Under the pieces are notes generated by a model. It saw only the letters and a program-made list of their open reading frames with translations. It made no database searches and had not been told where the DNA came from. Shown piece by piece: positions 1-6,711 of a DNA stretch of 22,744 nucleotides (position 1 is the stretch's first letter; each line of letters opens with the position of its first letter). Source of the stretch: a virus; IMG/VR virus record IMGVR_UViG_3300006916_000425, positions 1 to 22,744 of that record. One strand, given 5' to 3'. Made by a program: the position numbers and the translations under genes.

Positions 1-144
1 AGAAGAATTATCTTTTTTTCTGTCTGATTTTCCATTGAGATACTTCGGTATTGTTTCGTCTTCGAATATGCTATCAAATAGTTTCTTTGTGCGCTTTGCT
101 ACTGCTTTGCGCTTATTCTGTGTCTCTGCTTTGAGTAGTTTCAT
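1..144 (-). CDS. Partial hypothetical protein, C-terminus beyond the left edge
   Basis: An open frame runs from an ATG at 144 through the left edge without a stop, giving 48 codons. The visible peptide is strongly basic, with clusters such as NKRKAVAKRTKK near residues 10-21, then an acidic patch FEDE and another basic stretch. I recognise no family. The start overlaps the end of the neighbouring gene by 32 nt, which suits the overlapping style of this region. The upstream Shine-Dalgarno match is weak, so the exact start is uncertain. Confidence 0.5.
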   Translation of the reverse strand, partial: MKLLKAETQNKRKAVAKRTKKLFDSIFEDETIPKYLNGKSDRKKDNSS

Positions 145-268
145 CCACTGCTTTGTGTATTTGCTCATTAAAGATATCCTTATACTTAACGCGAAATTCT
201 GCTATTCTACGCTTTATATCCATTGCCTTTTTTTCATTGCTCAGATTAGTCTGTTTTGCGTAAGTCAT
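113..268 (-). CDS. Hypothetical small charged protein
   Basis: Unrecognised protein of 51 aa if it starts at the ATG at 268 (MTYAKQT). A longer frame extends to 340, but that start would lie deep inside the upstream gene, which ends at 246; the 268 start leaves a 23-nt overlap. The product is rich in Lys, Arg and Glu with a likely single helix (AMDIKRRIAEFRVKYKDIF) and no membrane segment or cysteine motif. It sits in a run of small unknown genes typical of T4-like accessory regions. Confidence 0.5.
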   Translation of the reverse strand: MTYAKQTNLSNEKKAMDIKRRIAEFRVKYKDIFNEQIHKAVDETTQSRDTE

Positions 269-473
269 TAATGCGTTGCTCTTCAGGCGATTGTGCGTAT
301 GTGATGTTCTGCATATAGCAGTTATGCGTTGGTTTATCACTCATCTGCTTTACCCAATCTAGTTCTTGAATACATCTATTGAACCATGCTCTATCATGCT
401 CATCATGCGCTTTGTCTCGCTCTTCTGCGAGTTGTGTCATGCGTACATCGATATACTTCTGTTGCTTTGTCAT
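246..473 (-). CDS. Hypothetical protein, 75 aa
   Basis: Unrecognised small soluble protein. The N-terminal half is a charged, probably helical stretch (RMTQLAEERDKAHDEHDRAW) and the C-terminal half is polar with two cysteines. No catalytic or membrane motif is visible. The start at 473 lies one base beyond the upstream stop at 475 and has a purine-rich leader (agaaagaag), so it is probably translated from the same message as its neighbours. Confidence 0.6.
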   Translation of the reverse strand: MTKQQKYIDVRMTQLAEERDKAHDEHDRAWFNRCIQELDWVKQMSDKPTHNCYMQNITYAQSPEEQRINDLRKTD

Positions 474-474
474 G

Positions 475-681
475 CTACTTCTTTCTATACTGTTCAGGAA
501 CTTTACCTGCGCCGACTGTTCTATCCCAGTCTCTTTGTGTGTATTTCGTAGACAACTGCTTCTGTGTCTCTGAAGGCGGTGTATCGCCTATTGCTGTATC
601 GCACATCTGACAGCAATCATCTGTACCGCAATAGAGATGTTCAGTTTTGTTCTTGTCTTTTCCAGTGTTTGATGAATTCAT
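475..681 (-). CDS. Hypothetical small cysteine-containing protein
   Basis: A 68-aa protein of unknown role. Residues 18-28 hold a cysteine cluster (YCGTDDCCQMC) with four cysteines in eleven residues, which could bind a metal. The rest is polar and basic, ending in RKK. The start at 681 overlaps the end of the upstream gene (stop at 641) by 41 nt, a long overlap, but no later ATG would keep the cysteine cluster. The family is not recognised. Confidence 0.5.
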   Translation of the reverse strand: MNSSNTGKDKNKTEHLYCGTDDCCQMCDTAIGDTPPSETQKQLSTKYTQRDWDRTVGAGKVPEQYRKK

Positions 682-838
682 AACTTCCGTCTTTCATTTG
701 CTCTATACAGACAAATCCCTGCTGTTCTAAGAACTCTGTATACTTCTCTATTTCTGCTTTTGCTCTCATGCGAGTACCTACTTTATATGAAATGTAGATA
801 GTTGCAAGTGCGATTACTGTGTGTAAAATCGGATCCAT
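641..838 (-). CDS. Small single-pass membrane protein
   Basis: A 65-aa protein with one N-terminal hydrophobic helix (about residues 3-21, HTVIALATIYISYKVG) followed by a charged helical region, so it is probably anchored in the inner membrane with its C-terminus in the cytoplasm. The ATG at 838 shares one base with the TAA stop of the upstream oxygenase (TAATG), which suggests translational coupling. The function is unknown. Confidence 0.6.
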   Translation of the reverse strand: MDPILHTVIALATIYISYKVGTRMRAKAEIEKYTEFLEQQGFVCIEQMKDGSYEFIKHWKRQEQN

Positions 839-1398
839 TACTTTTCCTCGTCTACGAATGCTACTGAATTAATAATCATGCGTCTATGAGTATTTATTGG
901 ATTGCTACTGCAATGCTTGTGATATGCATCAAATAATACCGCACGATTTGCTTTAGGCGTCACTTGTCTATAATCTTTACCATGAAAGAATGTATCACCA
1001 TCACTATCATGCAGATAGAATATACATGACACTGCACCGTCTGCATCTGTGTCTGTGTGTGGAGGATGAAATCGTGGTGCGTTAGGCCATGGCATAAGCA
1101 GATTTGCTTTGATACGATGAAACTTTAGACTATCAAATATCCACTTACGCTCAGACTTTTCTAGTGCTTTGACAGCGATATTGTAAAACTCAGGCCATCT
1201 GTTTATTATATCATTCTCTGGCGCACTTTTTTTGCTATCTGCTAAAAATATTGGACGTACCATCTGCGGTGTATCTGCACCCATCATCATATCTATGGTT
1301 CCGGGAGTCCATCTCCATAAGAAATAATCATCGGAAATTAGACCATATATCAACTTAAATGTATTCTCATCTAAGACATCATCAATTACTTCAATCAT
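838..1398 (-). CDS. 2OG-Fe(II) oxygenase (prolyl-4-hydroxylase-like fold)
   Basis: Predicted 2-oxoglutarate- and Fe(II)-dependent dioxygenase of 186 aa. The double-stranded beta-helix core shows the iron-binding HxD at H114-T-D116 (PPHTDTD), a WGGET-like strand in altered form (GDTFFHGKDY, about 135-143), and a distal region where H162 and R172 are the likely third iron ligand and 2-oxoglutarate contact (AYHKHCSSNP...HRRMIIN). T4-like marine phages often carry such genes, and their substrate is generally unknown. The ATG at 1398 follows the upstream stop at 1400 closely, and the TAATG overlap couples it to the membrane-protein gene downstream. It could modify protein, nucleotide or DNA; the sequence does not decide. 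Confidence 0.85.
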   Translation of the reverse strand: MIEVIDDVLDENTFKLIYGLISDDYFLWRWTPGTIDMMMGADTPQMVRPIFLADSKKSAPENDIINRWPEFYNIAVKALEKSERKWIFDSLKFHRIKANLLMPWPNAPRFHPPHTDTDADGAVSCIFYLHDSDGDTFFHGKDYRQVTPKANRAVLFDAYHKHCSSNPINTHRRMIINSVAFVDEEK

Positions 1399-1399
1399 T

Positions 1400-1603
1400 T
1401 CACACCGTAGGGTCTGGATTATTCTTCTTATCTTGTACTGCTTTACGCTCTACTTGGCACCACTTCTGCAAGTCGCTCATATGCTTTCTTGCTCTTGTGC
1501 CTGCTGACTTATTACCTTTCTCATAAAAGGTCTGTGTCTCTAATTTAATCATACGAACTAAATCATCTAGTTCAAAAATGCTCTCTTGCCAATCACTCAT
1601 CAT
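1400..1603 (-). CDS. Hypothetical protein, 67 aa
   Basis: A small soluble protein of unknown function with a helical, charged composition (IFELDDLVRMIKLETQTFYEK) and no membrane segment. Two tandem ATGs at 1603 and 1600 overlap the stop of the upstream gene (1593), behind an AGGAAG ribosome-binding sequence, so the genes are probably translationally coupled. It lies between the DUF6433-like gene and a 2OG-Fe(II) oxygenase, in the same presumed late transcript. Confidence 0.6.
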   Translation of the reverse strand: MMSDWQESIFELDDLVRMIKLETQTFYEKGNKSAGTRARKHMSDLQKWCQVERKAVQDKKNNPDPTV

Positions 1604-2060
1604 CGTCTTCCTTTTTTGTAAATTGATTTGGTTGTACGTCAGTCAAAAGATTAGGAAATGCTTTACGCACAATCTCTCTAGTGACGTTAGGATATAGTTT
1701 GCTTATATCTTTATCTTTAGCGGCGCATACTAAGTCCGCTTCTTCCCAGTGTATTCCTTCTAGGATTTGTACGAAAACCATCTCTTTTCGCATCTTCGGT
1801 AGTGGGTCGCTTACGGCGCATCGTGCCAAGCGTCTACTCTCAGTGTACAATGAGGCGCTAGACATGCCCACAGGTTCTCTTGTGTCTCTTTTGAATGGTG
1901 GCGCCCCTTCTGGTAGGTCAAGCACGATGTTCTTATCAAACGCTAGTGCTAAAATATTGCGTAGAGGTCGTAGGTTATTCTGTTGTAGAATGCGAATTCG
2001 TTCGGCCTTGCTTGGCGCATCATTACATTGTTTCAAAATCTCAGGTATATGCTGTCTCAT
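1593..2060 (-). CDS. DUF6433-like conserved T4-type phage protein
   Basis: A 155-aa protein resembling a family conserved in T4-like cyanophages and other marine myoviruses (DUF6433). Recognisable parts are the N-terminal helix (MRQHIPEILKQCNDAPSKAERI), the LPEGAPPF segment near residues 49-56 and the C-terminal FPNLL. The role of the family is unknown. A TATAAATA late box at 2090-2097 and a GGAG ribosome-binding site close to the ATG indicate late expression. The family name comes from memory of its sequence pattern, not from a search. Confidence 0.75.
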   Translation of the reverse strand: MRQHIPEILKQCNDAPSKAERIRILQQNNLRPLRNILALAFDKNIVLDLPEGAPPFKRDTREPVGMSSASLYTESRRLARCAVSDPLPKMRKEMVFVQILEGIHWEEADLVCAAKDKDISKLYPNVTREIVRKAFPNLLTDVQPNQFTKKEDDDE

Positions 2061-2078
2061 AATGTCTCCATTTATCTG

Positions 2079-2720
2079 TTAATCAACTATATTTATATTG
2101 CCTGCAACGCTTACTCTTTCGACATCTTCTGTGAATGGATATACTTGATGCTCTAACCATCCGGGAAACACTACAATCTCACCCTCGACAGGAAAGTGTA
2201 GCATACGATTAGGTGAACACTTATGCACTTCACCATATCTCCACTCTATCATACCATCTACAGGATCATTTACACTTCTGTCTTGATACTCATAACCTAT
2301 TGTAGGGTCTGTTAATTCGTTCTTTACATATATCACAAATGCGTAGTTTGCTTCTTCATGCGTATGATGACCTATTGCTTGATTTGCATGTTGTACGTTC
2401 ATCCACACATTGTCCAACTGTAGTTCATCGATATCCCGAAAGTCTTGAGCATTCAGACCTTTTGTGAAACTGCTTACATGACCTAATATCTCATACAATG
2501 CGGCATAGTGAAGCACACTGTTCTCAAACTCAAGTCTATTATTCTGTGTAGTTGTATGGCACAACAAATCTTTTACACTTTCTCTTGATTCCCGCACCAT
2601 CTGTTTAATAGTAACTAAAGTATCAGCATTTACTGTGCTTTTGTATATAGGCGGACCAAAGTATCTATTACAACCGTTTTGTAATAAAGGTCTTTCGTAT
2701 TTTCTTAGTTTCTTGACCAT
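2079..2720 (-). CDS. 2OG-Fe(II) oxygenase, 2OG-FeII_Oxy_5-like
   Basis: Predicted 2-oxoglutarate/Fe(II) dioxygenase, 213 aa. The N-terminal half is helical. The beta-helix core shows HTH at 119-121 (GHHTHEEANYAF), then YVKNEL, and a distal segment with FPGWLEHQV (H191) and R202 in ERVSVAGNI. This order (H-x-H, FPxWLxH, RxSxxxN) matches the Pfam 2OG-FeII_Oxy_5 group, where H119, H121 and H191 would hold iron and R202 the co-substrate. The start at 2720 overlaps the end of the carbamoyltransferase by 16 nt behind an AGGAG site, so the two products are probably made together. Its substrate is unknown; a link to the carbamoyltransferase is inferred from this overlap only. Confidence 0.8.
   Translation of the reverse strand: MVKKLRKYERPLLQNGCNRYFGPPIYKSTVNADTLVTIKQMVRESRESVKDLLCHTTTQNNRLEFENSVLHYAALYEILGHVSSFTKGLNAQDFRDIDELQLDNVWMNVQHANQAIGHHTHEEANYAFVIYVKNELTDPTIGYEYQDRSVNDPVDGMIEWRYGEVHKCSPNRMLHFPVEGEIVVFPGWLEHQVYPFTEDVERVSVAGNINIVD
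2090..2097 (-). promoter_or_regulatory. T4-type late promoter box TATAAATA
   Basis: A perfect TATAAATA on the minus strand inside the last codons of the oxygenase gene. It lies 29 nt before the ATG at 2060, so transcription would start near 2082-2084 and leave a short leader with a GGAG ribosome-binding site. In T4 this octamer is read by gp55-charged RNA polymerase. Confidence 0.6.
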
Positions 2721-4411
2721 GCTACTCCTCTATGTTCACAAGTATATACATCAGTACCAACAACTAGTACATCAGGTCCATACTCTTCTGTAAAGGAAAA
2801 AGCATCACCTGTTGTGTGACACATGGGTTTACTGTGTGCGTTGAGTGATGTGTTTACAATAGCAGGTGGTTGACCGTATTGTTTTAATTTTCTCAGTAGT
2901 TCAGCATAAGGACCATCGTTCACTGTTTGATATCTTACAGTATTATCTGCATGAATGACACCTGACAATTCGCTTTCACCTTCAGGCGTTGGTCTTGCGG
3001 TATGTAACATATATGGCGATTTAGTCTTTGTGTGTAACAGTCTAGACAAGTCTTCTTCTAATATAATGATGCCATATGGGCGCCACCATTCTCTATTCTT
3101 TAATTTACGTTTATTGAAATAATGTGCCGCATACTGTCTATTAGGAAGATATATCAAAGAGCGATTACCCAATGCTCTTGGACCAATGTGACTTTCTCCT
3201 TGACATACTGCTACAATTTTATCTGATAACAGCATATCAACTACCATAGAAATTGCTTTATCATCCATCAGAGGTATTTCTTCTGACTGCCAGTTTGTTG
3301 TAGGACAAGCAGGTGCTTCAATACCCATAAAATCGAAATATGAGAACATAGCACCAAGAGAGTGTCCTTCATCTCCTATGCAAGGAGGTATCTTCATGTT
3401 TGGAAACTTCTTGTTTAGTATTTCATTGATTACTACATTGTGTGCTACACCACCACTATAACTAAACTCTTCATCATCTGTACACCATTTAGAAAAGAAT
3501 TCTTCTAGTTTTTCTGACAATACTATCTGCCATGTATGCATCCAGTTAAGGTGCCACATGTTTATGAATGGATGACCTTCATTATGATGCCAAACCATAG
3601 AATGAATGTATTTACTTGTTTCAGGATTCACACTTCGTTTATCACTTGCCATAGCATCTAGACTAAAACCAAAATAACTTTCACCTTCTGTATGGTCACT
3701 TTTGCATAGGTAATTAAATTTATTCATTGCTTGACCTACAAACTCTTCAAATGAGAATGACCTTAGATATTCAGCATATCCATGATTGTACTGACCATAT
3801 GATATCAGACCCATTAAATTACCACTTTTATCTTCAAATGAGTTACCCCATGTCCATGAAGGTCCTCTGCCTAGCACATCGGATGCTGTATCATAGTATA
3901 AATCACCAATCGAACACATATCTCGTTGTGTGTATTTTTTCAGACGCTTATTACCTTCAAACACACTAATATGTACACCATAATCGCCACAACCATCGAT
4001 GACAATACCTTTATTCATTCTACCAAACAACCATTCTGCGGTCATGTAGTGTGAGAAGTGATGTTCTACACGATAGTATTTTTTTGCACGATATGGTATA
4101 CTCTCAAAAATACATGTGAATGCTGTTTCAGTAATTTCTCGTATAAATTCATTTTCTTTGTATTTCCAGTCTAGCAGTTCATCTTTTTCTGGACTGTCAA
4201 TTCTTTCTCCCACCGTAACTACGATAGCATCTAACTCTAGAGGAATATTCATACCTCGTAGGTCATCTGCTAACTTGGGGAAGTCCCACTTGTAGTAGTG
4301 ATACTTCTTGATACCCTTTACACGCTCAAGATTTAGATAAGTTGCTTTGTCGCCATCGTAGTATGTCACGTTGGCGTCATGGTTGATAAGATGTAGTGCT
4401 AGTACTTTCAT
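2705..4411 (-). CDS. NodU/CmcH/TobZ-type carbamoyltransferase
   Basis: Predicted O-carbamoyltransferase of 568 aa, full length for the family. Members make carbamoyl-adenylate from carbamoyl phosphate and ATP, then pass the carbamoyl group to a hydroxyl. The N-terminal Kae1-like domain shows HDA (11-13), metal-site HHFSH (117-121), IDGCGDYG (138-145), SGGVAHN (319-325) and GDEGHSLGA (346-354). The C-terminal domain shows ESHIGPRALGNRSL (406-419), RPYG and VNTSLNAHSKP (519-529). The ATG at 4411 overlaps the rnh stop as TAATG, and the 3' end overlaps a 2OG-Fe(II) oxygenase. Some phage members are reported to carbamoylate 5-hydroxymethylcytosine in DNA; whether this one does is inference. No sugar or antibiotic pathway gene is nearby. 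Confidence 0.93.
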   Translation of the reverse strand: MKVLALHLINHDANVTYYDGDKATYLNLERVKGIKKYHYYKWDFPKLADDLRGMNIPLELDAIVVTVGERIDSPEKDELLDWKYKENEFIREITETAFTCIFESIPYRAKKYYRVEHHFSHYMTAEWLFGRMNKGIVIDGCGDYGVHISVFEGNKRLKKYTQRDMCSIGDLYYDTASDVLGRGPSWTWGNSFEDKSGNLMGLISYGQYNHGYAEYLRSFSFEEFVGQAMNKFNYLCKSDHTEGESYFGFSLDAMASDKRSVNPETSKYIHSMVWHHNEGHPFINMWHLNWMHTWQIVLSEKLEEFFSKWCTDDEEFSYSGGVAHNVVINEILNKKFPNMKIPPCIGDEGHSLGAMFSYFDFMGIEAPACPTTNWQSEEIPLMDDKAISMVVDMLLSDKIVAVCQGESHIGPRALGNRSLIYLPNRQYAAHYFNKRKLKNREWWRPYGIIILEEDLSRLLHTKTKSPYMLHTARPTPEGESELSGVIHADNTVRYQTVNDGPYAELLRKLKQYGQPPAIVNTSLNAHSKPMCHTTGDAFSFTEEYGPDVLVVGTDVYTCEHRGVAWSRN

Positions 4412-5244
4412 TAGAATTCTTCAATCACCTCAATAAGTAGTTTCATACGTTTAGCAATAAACAAGTCAAGCAGTTTCATCTTACTGCCTGTTATAGCACT
4501 ATTTAGTTGCTCTAAAATATCTACTTTCATATGCTGTGGTGTTTGTTTTAAGTCTACAAGAATAGCATTCTCTTTGAAACGCTCGTAGTCGATAGGTGGG
4601 TTCTGCATGAACTCAGTCATCTTCTTCTTACTCATAGGTTTTTGACGACCACCTGTTACGAATACATCACCAGGAGACAAGATGTTTGGTACACCATCAC
4701 CTCTATCACCTTTGAGAATATGCTCTAGCAAATAACCTTGAGGGTCGTTGCACTTTATGAACTTTTTGAGTATAGGTGAGTACTGCTCAATATTTGCATA
4801 TTCTTGAAGTTGCTGAAAGTCTTTGTCACCAGACAAAATAAGAATAGGGTCGCCCCCTAGTTGCTGACCATGCTCATGACAGATAGTGCCAATTACATCA
4901 TCTGCTTCTGCATGTTCTACTTGAATGACTTTGTAAGGTGCATTCTCGCGTATCTCATCACGCACTTCATTCAATGCAGTGAAGATTTCATTCCAATCAA
5001 GAGGTGACTTCTCACGGTCGCCTTTACGACTTGCTTTGTAGTGTGGAAATACTTCTTTACGCCAGTAGTTCTTATCATCACAACAAATGACCATATCGCC
5101 ATACTTGTTGCCGAACTTCTTTTTATACATACGCAGACTATTGAACACCATATGGCGCACAAGGTCTCGGTCGACAGATGGCGCACTTTGTAACTGCATC
5201 ATCAAATTACTAATCATTACTTGGTTCAAGTCTACTAATATCAT
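4411..5244 (-). CDS. rnh: RNase H, T4 Rnh-type 5'-nuclease (FEN-1 family)
   Basis: A flap/5'-exonuclease family enzyme that in T4 removes RNA primers from lagging-strand fragments. It has 277 aa, slightly shorter than T4 Rnh (305). The acidic metal-binding residues are visible in order: D5 in LVDLNQ, CCDD near 54-57, EADDVIG near 112-118, SGDKDF near 138-143 and GDRGDGVPNI near 179-188. The KASRKGDR segment fits the DNA-entry arch. It has its own TTGACA-type promoter (5273-5301) and is coupled by TAATG to the carbamoyltransferase, which puts DNA processing and possible DNA modification on one message. Confidence 0.92.
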   Translation of the reverse strand: MILVDLNQVMISNLMMQLQSAPSVDRDLVRHMVFNSLRMYKKKFGNKYGDMVICCDDKNYWRKEVFPHYKASRKGDREKSPLDWNEIFTALNEVRDEIRENAPYKVIQVEHAEADDVIGTICHEHGQQLGGDPILILSGDKDFQQLQEYANIEQYSPILKKFIKCNDPQGYLLEHILKGDRGDGVPNILSPGDVFVTGGRQKPMSKKKMTEFMQNPPIDYERFKENAILVDLKQTPQHMKVDILEQLNSAITGSKMKLLDLFIAKRMKLLIEVIEEF

Positions 5245-5272
5245 ATTATTCTCACTATCATTGTTAAGTCTT

Positions 5273-5301
5273 ATTATCGCACATTATTGTGCAAATGTCA
5301 A
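5273..5301 (-). promoter_or_regulatory. Sigma70-type early promoter for rnh
   Basis: On the minus strand TTGACA (5301-5296), a 17-nt spacer and GATAAT (5278-5273). Transcription would begin near 5266, about 22 nt before the rnh ATG. The spacer contains the palindrome GCACA-ATAA-TGTGC, a possible operator. The -35 lies just past the stop codon of the upstream gene (5304). Confidence 0.75.
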
Positions 5302-5303
5302 GA

Positions 5304-5708
5304 CTAATCGTCTAAATCATCCTCAAATTCATCTAACATCAACTGCAGACCTACTTGCGATATCTCTCCTGCTCTGTTCTTGATTATATTGAACTTGCAG
5401 TATCTATCAACTAAGTCTTGCATATCATGATGTAAGTTACCCTGTCTCATAAGACAACTACGCAATGCTTCTAGTGCAAATGCATAGTCTTTAAGAAACT
5501 CAGGATCTTGTACATCTACACCATGAGCGGCAAACTCTTTAGCACCTGCCATTAGAATGCTTTCTGCGAGATAGTTACTCATGTCATATGCTTTTGCTTT
5601 CTGCATATCGTCAATCATGTTTGCGGCGGTCTCTGCTTCTTTTTGAGCATAGTACTGATTGATTTTCGGGAACTGTACAACATTAGTCTCGTTATCATTT
5701 TCATACAT
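5304..5708 (-). CDS. Hypothetical protein, acidic C-terminus
   Basis: A 134-aa soluble protein, not recognised. It begins with an acidic, polar segment and a VVQFPK motif, continues as predicted helices (AAETAANMIDD..., EFLKDYAFALEALRSCL) and ends in a strongly acidic tail (DEFEDDLDD). Acidic tails like this occur in phage DNA-binding or transcription-coactivator proteins, but nothing here proves such a role. Its start overlaps the stop of the upstream basic protein by 8 nt. It is followed by the rnh promoter. Confidence 0.65.
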   Translation of the reverse strand: MYENDNETNVVQFPKINQYYAQKEAETAANMIDDMQKAKAYDMSNYLAESILMAGAKEFAAHGVDVQDPEFLKDYAFALEALRSCLMRQGNLHHDMQDLVDRYCKFNIIKNRAGEISQVGLQLMLDEFEDDLDD

Positions 5709-6222
5709 ATCTGTATTTCCCTTTAACTAACACTTTACGAGATTTGGTCTGTTGCTCAATCTCTATGTGTCTACTATCTATGAGAGCAGAAATACGTCTA
5801 CTGATAGCAACACCCACGTTCTTAGGCAGATATTCTTTATGCTCACTATCAGACAACTGATTACGAACTTCAGAAATGACTAGTCTTTTTTTCGCATACT
5901 TGAGACTATCCATTGCTTTGAAGATTTCTAAGTCGATGACACGATGTATGTCTGCCCGCTTAGGTTTGCGCGATACAGGATCAGGCATAACCCACTTACG
6001 TTTACTACCTGAATTATCGTAGACCTTTCTACCATCTGGCATCAGCATATGCGCTTCTTCAATAACTCTAAACACATATACTTTCGTGCCATCTTCACGC
6101 TGGCGAATGAACTTCTGTTCATACTTTGCGGATACACGCTTGCCATGTTCTTTATCATGCTCGGCAAGGCGTTGCAAGAAGGTAGGAACTTGTAATTCGT
6201 CTTTCTTCTTGCTCTTCGCCAT
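5701..6222 (-). CDS. Hypothetical basic protein, possible winged-helix C-terminus
   Basis: A 173-aa protein of unknown family. The N-terminus is lysine-rich (MAKSKKKDE) and the middle holds VYVFRVIEEAHMLMPDGRKVYDN, which looks like beta strands. The C-terminal third (IFKAMDSLKYAKKRLVISEV through VLVKGKYRYV) has a helix-helix-helix-strand-strand rhythm compatible with a winged helix; this is a reading by eye. High positive charge suggests nucleic-acid binding. It abuts the upstream WYL_2 gene at 6222 and overlaps the next gene, consistent with one operon. Confidence 0.65.
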   Translation of the reverse strand: MAKSKKKDELQVPTFLQRLAEHDKEHGKRVSAKYEQKFIRQREDGTKVYVFRVIEEAHMLMPDGRKVYDNSGSKRKWVMPDPVSRKPKRADIHRVIDLEIFKAMDSLKYAKKRLVISEVRNQLSDSEHKEYLPKNVGVAISRRISALIDSRHIEIEQQTKSRKVLVKGKYRYV

Positions 6223-6479
6223 TACTTATCTCCGTATGCTTCAAAGAATGCAATCTTCACACTATCGACACGAAAACTGCGCCATGCTTCTTTTTCTAAG
6301 TCCCAACATTTGATGACTTCTTTATTGACATCTTTTGCTTGATTAGTCTTCACAGTTTCGAACTGTGGCATCATGTTTTCATTTAGTGTGCATTTCATCT
6401 TACGCTCAGTGCCGTCTTTCTTTGTAAACGTCACACGCACAACACCGTCATGCAAGTCTTTCATAATATCTTCATACAT
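6222..6479 (-). CDS. WYL_2 (DUF2693) SH3-like beta-barrel protein
   Basis: A small protein resembling the WYL_2/DUF2693 family: VRVTFTKKDGTERKMKCTL followed later by VIKCWDLEKEAWRSFRVDSV is the characteristic pattern. Such phage proteins are thought to have an SH3-like barrel; their role is not established. I chose the ATG at 6479 (85 aa, MYEDIMKDL) because it matches the usual family length, has AAGGAG nine bases upstream, and lies behind a consensus promoter whose -10 hexamer overlaps the alternative ATG at 6515. The longer form from 6515 also has a GGAGG site, so both may be made from different transcripts. Confidence 0.8.
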   Translation of the reverse strand: MYEDIMKDLHDGVVRVTFTKKDGTERKMKCTLNENMMPQFETVKTNQAKDVNKEVIKCWDLEKEAWRSFRVDSVKIAFFEAYGDK

Positions 6480-6483
6480 ATAC

Positions 6484-6711
6484 TCAATCTCCTTCGATTT
6501 TTTGTCTGAGTTCATTATACCCTCCGATGTATTCATTGTCAATCTCTATAATAGGAAAAGTTCGCGCTGTAGGGAATTTCGCCACTACATCATCTCTAGT
6601 GAATTCTTCTCCTAATGTGACAGAGGTATATTCGATACCTTTCTGTTCTAGCAAACGCTTCGCCATGTCACAGTATGGACACTGCGGTTTACTCCAAACT
6701 GCTACGTTCAT
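6484..6711 (-). CDS. Glutaredoxin (NrdC-like)
   Basis: A 75-aa glutaredoxin of phage type. The CPYC active site is at residues 11-14 and is followed by a helix. The cis-proline segment RTFPIIEID (P53) and the glycine pair in YIGGYNEL complete the thioredoxin fold. Phage glutaredoxins deliver electrons to ribonucleotide reductase, so the natural partner is NrdA/NrdB (12194-15622). The start at 6711 overlaps the stop of the upstream gene by 4 nt. Its 3' end carries a promoter for the downstream WYL_2 gene. Confidence 0.9.
   Translation of the reverse strand: MNVAVWSKPQCPYCDMAKRLLEQKGIEYTSVTLGEEFTRDDVVAKFPTARTFPIIEIDNEYIGGYNELRQKIEGD
6489..6494 (-). promoter_or_regulatory. AAGGAG ribosome-binding site deciding the WYL_2 start
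   Basis: AAGGAG on the minus strand lies nine bases before the ATG at 6479. It would be present in a leader of about 28 nt starting from the promoter at 6514-6542, while the alternative ATG at 6515 would not be. Confidence 0.6.
6514..6542 (-). promoter_or_regulatory. Perfect-consensus sigma70-type promoter overlapping a start codon
   Basis: On the minus strand TTGACA (6542-6537), exactly 17 nt, then TATAAT (6519-6514). The -10 shares two bases with the ATG at 6515. It lies within the glutaredoxin coding sequence. The expected start point near 6507 gives a short leader to the ATG at 6479. Confidence 0.75.

Noticed and set aside
1681-2082. 133-aa open frame on the plus strand
   Set aside because: It lies antiparallel to the DUF6433-like gene, which has a ribosome-binding site, a late box and family resemblance. 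The plus-strand product has no recognisable motif and no supporting neighbours on that strand.
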